Shown: positions 57,547-64,000 of the stretch, one piece after another
Layout: every line of letters begins with the position of its first letter
How positions within the stretch are numbered: the stretch's first letter is position 1
Origin: Heritiera littoralis
Taxonomy: Eukaryota; Streptophyta; Magnoliopsida; Malvales; Malvaceae
Assembly (NCBI GenBank): GCA_031772115.1
Contig: JAPDPK010000058.1
Span: 2,294,001 to 2,358,000 of the forward strand
Length of the DNA: 64,000 nt
Reading direction: 5' to 3'
The notes under the pieces: generated by a model
Told to the model about the DNA's origin: nothing
What the model saw: the letters and a program-made list of their open reading frames with translations, nothing else
Database searches by the model: none
Program-made: the position numbers and the translations under genes

Positions 57547-58992
57547 ATGGCAGATGAATTGGAGTCTTTGTGGAAAAACTTGAAACTCACTGAAGAGGAG
57601 GCAATGGATGTGATAGTCGACAACTCAACAGATGCAAGTCAGAACAAGATGGAAAATCAGTGGATGGTGGGGAAACTTTTCACTGCGAGATCTTTAATGG
57701 GGAAGCAATGATCAGAACTTTGAAGCTGGTATGGAAATTATCAAAACCAGTGGACATATTGCAACTCGAAGAAAACCTATTTTTTTTCAAGTTCTCATCA
57801 GTTGGTGACAAAAACAGAATATGTGAGGGAGCGCCATGGGCCTTTGACAAACAATTGCTCCTGCTACAAGATTATGATGGCAATCTGCAACCAGATGAGT
57901 ATACCTTCCCAACAGCAACTTTTTGGATCAGGGTGTATGACTTACCACTAGGGATGAGAACCCACGAAAATGCAGTATGCATAGGGAACAGGTTGGGAAC
58001 TCTTTTGGCCACAGATGCTAGCCTGGAGATGGGAGGTTGGGCAAGGTTTTTGCGGATAAGGGTTGAGATAGATGTGACAAAGCCACTACGCAGAGCCATA
58101 ATTATGGGAGGGGGAAAAAACAACCAACCCATTCGAGGAAGGCTCGGCTACGAGAGACTTCCAACTTTTTGTTATGGATGTGGCAAATTGGGGCATAGGG
58201 ACATAGAGTGCGAGGAAGTTCCCATATATGAGTCCACTAATGGAAAAACACAGCAATATGTAATTTGGATGCAAACCTCGCCTCTGAAAAAAAGGAACTG
58301 TGAAGGCGGAATCTGGAAAGCACCTAACATCAAAGAATTGGCGGTAGGGAAGAGCAAAGCAACGACTGAAATTCACCGGGAGAGAGAATCGGAAGGAAAG
58401 CCAGGTATGGTAAGAGAGCTTAATTTGGACAGTGCAGAAAATTCAGGTACAATATCTAGCACGACCACAAAAATAGCAGCAACTGATTGCGCGGCCCAGA
58501 ATACCATCCAATCAACAGGAAATCGAGGATAAACCCATGCTGATCAAAGCAACGCACAATCAAGCAAATTTCCAAGAGGAAAATCAAGCTGCCCAATTAA
58601 TTCAATAATAAATGCAAAGTTAACTACAATTGCAGGGGTACATGTTGAATCGTATGCTGAGCTAGAAAGCCATGCAAAGCCTAACTGATGTGGACCTATG
58701 ACAACAGAAAGCCATGCAAAGCCATGAAAAAGCAGTTACAGAGAATGATTTGCAACAACAGCAAAAACCAGGTCAAAAAGCAAAGTGGAAGAAGATGGCA
58801 AGAACTGTCAAAGATACAAAACCTGTGCCCACACCAGAAATGGGAAAGAGAAAACATCAAGAGAAGGAGGACAATGATATCGAGATGATGGATGTTCCAG
58901 TGAAAGGAAACAAAGAACAACAATTGGAAGTGTCAGAACATGCAGAATACACAGCGACGGAGACTAGATCCCAGTCCCGCCGATCACCATGA
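57547..58992 (+). pseudogene. LINE ORF1 (DUF4283 and zinc knuckle, RNA-binding)
   Basis: ATG at 57547 begins MADELESLWKNLKLTEEEAM. A one-base frameshift near 57690 moves the reading into the frame NGEAMIRTLKLVWKLSKPVD, ENLFFFKF, GAPWAFDKQLLLLQ and FWIRVYDLPLGM. This is the DUF4283 domain common in plant L1 ORF1 proteins. Around 58168-58211 lies the zinc knuckle CYGCGKLGHRDIEC (C-x2-C-x4-H-x4-C). A stop at about 58530 is followed by more stops, and the basic C-terminal tail (58714-58992) is in another frame. ORF1 proteins bind the element RNA. Inactive. Confidence 0.8.
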
Positions 58993-61900
58993 AAATCTTA
59001 GCTTGGAACTGCCATGGGCTTGGGAACCCATGGACAGTTCGTGATCTTCAGAACACTCTGAAGCGTGAAGACCCCGATATAGTTTTCCTTAGTGAAACTA
59101 TACTGAAAACAAATCAGCTACATGAAGTTCACAGGAAATGCAAAATGAATTCAATTTTTGGAGTAGATGCAGAAGGCGAATGTGGAGGTTTGGCATGCAT
59201 GTGGAGAGACTCTGTTATCTTAAATCTCAAAAGTTATTCGAAGCATCACATAGACATGGAAGGTGAAGATCAAGAGGGCAATAGATGGCGATTAACAAGA
59301 ATGTACGGTGAGCCTAACACCAGTAGAAGATCAACCACATTGGACATATTAAGAAGATTGGCACAAGAACCACAAAAGCCATGGGTGTTATGTGGAGACT
59401 TTAATGAGATTCTGATAGATGAGGAAAAATGGGGCGGACAACCTCGACAACCAGGTCTTATGGCAGCTTTCAAAGAGGTTATGATGTTTGCGGGTGTTGA
59501 TGACTTGGGATATACAGGTGATATATTCACATGGAAAAGGGGAAGGGTTGTAGAAACTATGATAAAAGAAAGGCTTGACAGATTTTTGGGCAATACTGAG
59601 TGGTTGAACATGTACCCTTACTTTGGAGTCCGCCACATAACATGCTCTACTTCTGACCATGTTCCTATTATACTAGACACCTTGGAGAAAAAATGCAGGA
59701 GCAATCAGATGCTAAGACGGAAATGAAAAGCCTTTGAAGTCATGTGGGCCAAAGAACAGGACAGCACAGAGTTAGTGGCAAAATGTTGACAGGATAGACA
59801 GGGGACGGTCATTATTAACAGAATAGAACAAGTCAGACAACAACTCTGCTCATGGGGTACAGGAAAATTCAAGGGGCTCCACAACAAAGTCGAGCAGTTA
59901 AAAGGAGAATTGGAAGAACTGAAAAAGGTGGACACAACTGACTCACTAAACAGGGAAAGAGAAATACAAAGAGAACTCAATGAAGTACTTGAAAAAGAAG
60001 AGGCTTTCTGGATGCAACGATCCAGGGTGAGTTGGTTAAGGGAAGGTGACAGAAACACTTCTTTCTTTCATGCACAAGCAACACAAAGGCGTAGGAATAA
60101 TCATATAAAGGGCCTGGAAGATGAACAAGGGAGGTGGTTTGAGGAACAAATTGACATGCAAAATATAGCAGTACAGTACTTTAATAAACTGTTCGAATCC
60201 CAAAGCTCTGATAACCTACATGAAATCTTAGAATCAGTGTCTACTCGAGTCACTGCACAAATGAATGACTTTCTCATGCAGGACTTCACCGCTGAGGAGA
60301 TTCATACAACCATCAAGCAAATACACCCCACCAAAGCTCAAAGACATGACTCATTTTCGCCCAATTAGCCTCTGCAATGTCCTATTAAAAATTATTGCCA
60401 AAGTACTGGTTAATAGATTGAAAAACATATTGCCAGCAAGTATTAGTGATAACCAAAGTGCCTTTGTTCCAGGGAGGTTAATATCGGACAATATCTTAGT
60501 AGCTTATGAACTTCTACACACATTAAAAATGAAAACAACAAGGAGGAAGGGATATGCTGTAGTTAAACTAGATATAAGCAAAGCTTTTGATAGGGTAGAG
60601 TGGAAGTTTTTAGAGTCTATTATGCTAAAATTAGGCTTTTGTGCAAACTGGGTCACTTTGATCATGAAATGCATTAGCTCTGTATCTTACTCTGTTATCC
60701 TTAATGGCTTTGTATCTAATAACTTCACTCCAAAAAGAGGGTTAAGACAGGGAGATCCGTTGTCACCTTATTTGTTTTTACTGTGTACAGAAGGCTTATC
60801 AGCTATATTATTGGCACACCAACAGAAAGGACTGATTAGTGGAGTCTCGGCTAGTAGATTGGGTCTACGGGCCACTCACTTGTTCTTCGCAGACGACAGC
60901 TTGCTTTTCATTTAAGCAACACGACAGGAAGGAGAAACAGTGAGGTGTTTACTAGAACTATATGAAAAAGGATCGGGGTAGAAAATTAACTATCAGAAAT
61001 CTGGACTTTTTTTCAGCAGAAACTGCACAGATCAGTCAAAAGAGGCTCTCAAAGGAATCTTTGGCATTCGAATCACTTCGAGCCCTGAAAAATACCTTGG
61101 CCTTCCAACCATGGTTGGAAGAAACAAAAGAAGGGCTTTTGCAGACATAAGAACCAAGATGAAGGCAAGAATACAGAGTTGGAACTAGAGGTGGCTTTCT
61201 CAAGCTGGTAAAGAAGTTTTTATTAAATCCATTTTACAGGCGAACCTTCATACACCATGGCTTGTTTCTAATTCCCAACAACTTTCTGTAAAGAGCTAAA
61301 TAGCATTGTTAGTTCCTACTGGTGGCGTTCAGGAAACGATGGGAAGGGAATCTATTAGATAAATTGGAAAAAGATGTGCTTATCTAAGCAAGCTGGTGGC
61401 CTTGGCTTTAAAGACTTTGAAGCTTTCAATAAAGCAATGTTAGGTAAGCAAGGCTGGAGGCTACTGCACAATACTTCTTCTCTGCTACACAACGTATTGA
61501 AGGCTAGATACTTTCCACGCACCAATTTTATGGAGGCTAAAGTTTGCTGGAACCCGTCATTCACTTGGAGAAGCATCCTAGCAGGAAGAGAAGTCTTAGA
61601 GGACGGACTAAGATGGAGAATAGGCAATGGAGACTCAGTACGAATATGGCAAGATTGTTGGATTCCAGGTGTCCTGCATTTTCGACCAAGTGCATATCAA
61701 AACACCAGTCAACATTTATGCTATGTTAGGGAATTCTTCCGTGAAGGCAGCAACACGTGGAATGAAGAATTACTAGACAGCATATTCACCCAAACAGAGG
61801 CAGATAAAATCAAAAGTATACCTTTAAGCAGAAGAGTGTGCACAGATGTTTAAGTGTGGGATCTCAAGAAATCAGGAATCTACACTGTTAAAAGCGGCTA

Positions 61901-62924
61901 TAGGATGCTCGTAGAGAAATCCTAGGGATTAACCAACACAGCAGATATTGCAGAAGAAATGAGGAAGGCACTCTGGCAGAAGCTATGGAAGGCCAATTTA
62001 CCAAACAAAATAAAACTCTTTGCCTGGAGAATGTGTAATGGAATACTCCCCTGCAACGTCAATCTCATGCAAAGGAAAATTCTGACAAATGCCACATGTC
62101 AAAGGTGTCAACAGAAAGAAGAAACACTTTCCCATGCTCTTCGGGATTGTGCCAAGGTATCTCAAATTTGGGCTGCCTCAAGTTTATCAGAAGGTTGGCT
62201 TAATGGAGAGGAATCAAATATTATGGATTGGTTGTTGCAAGTGATACCCAGAATGGACCAACAGATTTTTGAATCAGGACTGGTACTTTTTTGGGCCATC
62301 TAGAACAGCAGGAACAACGAGGTCATGGCAGGAAAACCCCGACATGTGCAGCACACAGCTATGTTTGCAGCATAATATATAAAGGAATTCAAACAAGCAC
62401 AGCAAACTCCCTTGGTGAAATTTCAAGCTACAAGCTCGCTTTCTTGGCAAAAGTCGCCTCCAAGTTTTATCAAGATTAATTTTGACGGAGGATGCAAAGC
62501 AGACGAGGGTATCGGTGTCATAGGTGTCATAGCAAGAAATGACCAAGGAGAGGTCATGGGGGCTCTACATATGCAGGTCAGAAATGTGTCAGATCCAGAA
62601 ATAATGGAAGCTTATGCAGCGCTCAGAGCTTTGGAATTTGGTAGAGAAATGGGCTTCAGACAAATAGTGCTCGAGGGAGACTCAATAGGAGTTGTCAACA
62701 AGATCCAAGCCGATGAAATGGACTTCTCCAATGTAGGGAACTTGATTGAGGATGCAAGGAAGGAAGTGCACAGTTACTTAGCTTGCCATTTAAAGCATGT
62801 CAGGAGAGATGCTAATAAGGCAGCACATTGTTTATCTTTATTAGCTTACTCTTGTACTGAAGACAAATACTGGGTAGACTCATGTCCGGATTGTATACAG
62901 CCAGTAGTGTCCTCTGAATGTTAG
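58989..62924 (+). pseudogene. LINE ORF2 (endonuclease, reverse transcriptase, zinc finger, RNase H)
   Basis: ATG at 58989 overlaps the end of ORF1 by 4 bases. AP-type endonuclease (58989-59680): ILAWNCHGLGNP, then VLCGDFNEIL, then TSDHVPIIL with the catalytic D/N and SDH residues. A stop follows at 59724. RT (60300-60915): SAFVPGRLISDNILVAYE, VVKLDISKAFDRVEW, RQGDPLSPYLF, and the FADD active site. About 60-70 residues before FRPISLCNV are missing near 60340. Zinc-finger region (61959-62160): LWKANLPNKIKLFAWRM. RNase H (62412-62924): INFDGGC, IMEAYAAL, LEGDS, RRDANKAAH. Numerous stops and frameshifts make it inactive. Confidence 0.85.
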
Positions 62925-62979
62925 CAAGCTTAAACTTTATAATAAATATCTATTTCAAAAAAAGATTTGTAAGAGTGGA

Positions 62980-63231
62980 AAATATAAAAGGACAGAAAAG
63001 GAATTAAAGTCATTTTCTACCGTTATTTCTGTAAAAGGAAATTTAATTAAAGAAATAATTTTGATACTTGAATAGGCATGAATGGGAGGATTCTTCGCTG
63101 GATAGGCTGTGTTTGTCATATTATATAAACAGGGTTTCACGGATGTTTTTAGAGCCCAGAACTCTTCTTAACACCATTGCTTCTACAGTAAATTAGGGCA
63201 TTTTTTCCGCTGAGAATCAAGAACTACCAAG
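62980..63231 (+). promoter_or_regulatory. GASA gene promoter and 5' UTR
   Basis: Only 252 bp separate the LINE's target duplication from the start codon. TATATAA at 63122-63128 is a good TATA box, about 105 bp upstream of the ATG. The remaining upstream control DNA is displaced to the left of the LINE (before 57325). Confidence 0.55.
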
Positions 63232-63843
63232 ATGGCTAGGCTTTTTTCGCTTCCCATTGCCTTCTTTCTCATCCTTGCTTTGAGTTTTGCTATTCAAACA
63301 GCAAACGTATTGCATCTCATTCTTATCTTTTCCCTTCTCTCTATATATTTACTTGTTTTTACTTTCAATTAGGAGAATAATCTCATTCAAATACAAGTAT
63401 TTATTCTTTAATCTTTAACGGAGGAATGTTAAAATAAATTACTTTTGATCTCTAATTATTGTTGTTTTGTGTCCGCAGGCTGGCAAGGAAGGATCAATTG
63501 GCCTTCAAGGTAAAATGCAACGAGATATATATGCATTCTTCTTCACAAACTTCGTTTGCTATTTCATACCATATATTTCATTTGTTTGGTGACAATTAAA
63601 TTAATTTAAATTAAAGCTTAATTAACGAAAAAATTATAATTAAAATATGAATGTTGTTCAGACTGTACGAAGGCCTGCGACGCTCGGTGTTCGAAAACAC
63701 ATCATAGGAAGCCATGCTTATTCTTCTGCAACTACTGCTGCAAGAGGTGTTTGTGTGTTCCTTCCGGTACTTATGGGAACAGGGAGGAATGTCCATGCTA
63801 CAACAACATTAAAACAAAGGAAGGCAAGAATAAATGTCCGTGA
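63232..63843 (+). CDS. GASA/Snakin-family cysteine-rich secreted peptide (3 exons)
   Basis: Exons 63232-63306, 63479-63509 and 63662-63843, all with GT-AG introns, give a 95-residue precursor. Residues 1-25 (MARLFSLPIAFFLILALSFA then IQTAN) are a signal peptide for secretion to the apoplast. The mature part ends with the GASA domain of about 60 residues: DCTKACDARC, RKPCLFFCNYCC, KRCLCVPSGTYGNREECPCY and a KNKCP terminus. I count 12 cysteines in the family spacing, forming six disulfides. GASA/Snakin peptides are gibberellin-regulated and act in growth, redox and antimicrobial defence; the short form resembles Snakin-1/GASA10 types. The start is the only ATG before the signal peptide. No damage is visible. 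Confidence 0.92.
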
Positions 63844-63917
63844 AATTAATTATGAAATTATGGGTTCCGATAAAGTTTCATTTTGGCATTGCCCAGTAAT
63901 TTTGCTGTCAATTTTAG

Positions 63918-63923
63918 AATAAA
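63918..63923 (+). terminator. Poly(A) signal of the GASA gene
   Basis: AATAAA about 75 bp after the stop codon, in T-rich surroundings. It is a candidate near-upstream element for 3' end formation. Confidence 0.45.
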
Positions 63924-64000
63924 GCTGGATGAAGCATGGTATTTCTTTTGTTATGTTATAATTTAATTCTAATTTCAGTTTTACCTTCGAGTTTAAAGCA

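Larger units (their letters stand above)
57343..62961 (+). mobile_element. L1-like LINE with 18-bp target duplication
   Basis: Flanked by AAGATTTGTAAGAGTGGA at 57325-57342 and again at 62962-62979, directly after a short A-tail (TTTCAAAAAA). It contains a 5' UTR of about 200 bp, ORF1 and ORF2 in the normal plant L1 order, and about 40 bp of 3' UTR with AATAAA-like signals. At 5.6 kb it is near full length, but both ORFs carry frameshifts, stops and an internal RT deletion, so it cannot move itself. Confidence 0.9.

Noticed and set aside
57872..59660. Minus-strand ORFs opposite the LINE
   Set aside because: Shadows of the LINE ORF1 and endonuclease frames.
63647..63922. 91-codon + ORF overlapping the GASA third exon
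   Set aside because: Wrong frame; the spliced GASA frame with 12 correctly spaced cysteines explains the sequence.

Overview
This window is nuclear DNA from a flowering plant, most likely a eudicot. It is strongly AT-rich. Genes are split by GT-AG introns and the intergenic space is filled with nested plant transposons (CACTA, Ty3/gypsy, Ty1/copia-type and an L1-like LINE). I cannot name the species. Only one host gene looks intact: a three-exon GASA/Snakin cysteine-rich peptide gene at the right end (63232-63843). All other host coding sequence is broken. There is a WNK-kinase C-terminal region split by a CACTA element (237-720 and 15319-15440), a TIR-NBS-LRR-type LRR region split by a solo LTR (19966-20201 and 36168-36290), a viroplasmin/RNase H1 N-domain-like fragment, and small exon-like pieces I cannot name.

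1-15.4 kb: a CACTA transposon (721-15318, 3-bp duplication TCT) sits inside a WNK exon. Its left 5 kb carries fragments of at least five unrelated host genes, all on the + strand and still with splice sites. In order they are an LSD1/LOL zinc finger, a GT10 alpha-1,3-fucosyltransferase exon, two exons of chlorophyllide a oxygenase, an ARF3/ARF4-like piece, and a CBM48 starch-binding-type C-terminus fused to the ARF piece within one exon. Two more exon-like segments are unidentified. A young LTR retrotransposon (5660-14537, TSD TGTTA) with 3.8-kb LTRs and a coding-less 1.35-kb interior is inserted in this CACTA.

15.4-20.2 kb: degenerate CACTA pieces (a terminus at 16831 and a dead TNP2 transposase), then duplicated host-gene debris and the first half of the TNL LRR region.

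20.2-36.2 kb: a long solo LTR (TSD CAAAT) cut the LRR coding sequence. It was later invaded by an 11.8-kb Ogre/Tat-like gypsy element (24235-36046) that keeps an upstream ORF and gag but has no pol.

36.2-57.3 kb: AT-rich intergenic DNA, then a pile of LTRs in both orientations: a copia-type 5' LTR with primer-binding site, a TGTGATAAC-type LTR inserted just after it, a solo LTR nested in that, an LTR fragment, a minus-strand Ogre-like LTR fragment, and a minus-strand Tekay/Del-like LTR with an integrase-chromodomain remnant.

57.3-64 kb: a full-length but mutated L1-like LINE with an 18-bp target duplication lies 252 bp upstream of the GASA start codon.

The best candidate for something undescribed is the multi-gene-capturing CACTA with its fused ARF-CBM48 exon. 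Next are a TATGGCCATA block shared by otherwise diverged long LTRs and an irregular CTCGCCC-motif array in one LTR. All calls come from reading the sequence and recalling families; no database search was run.
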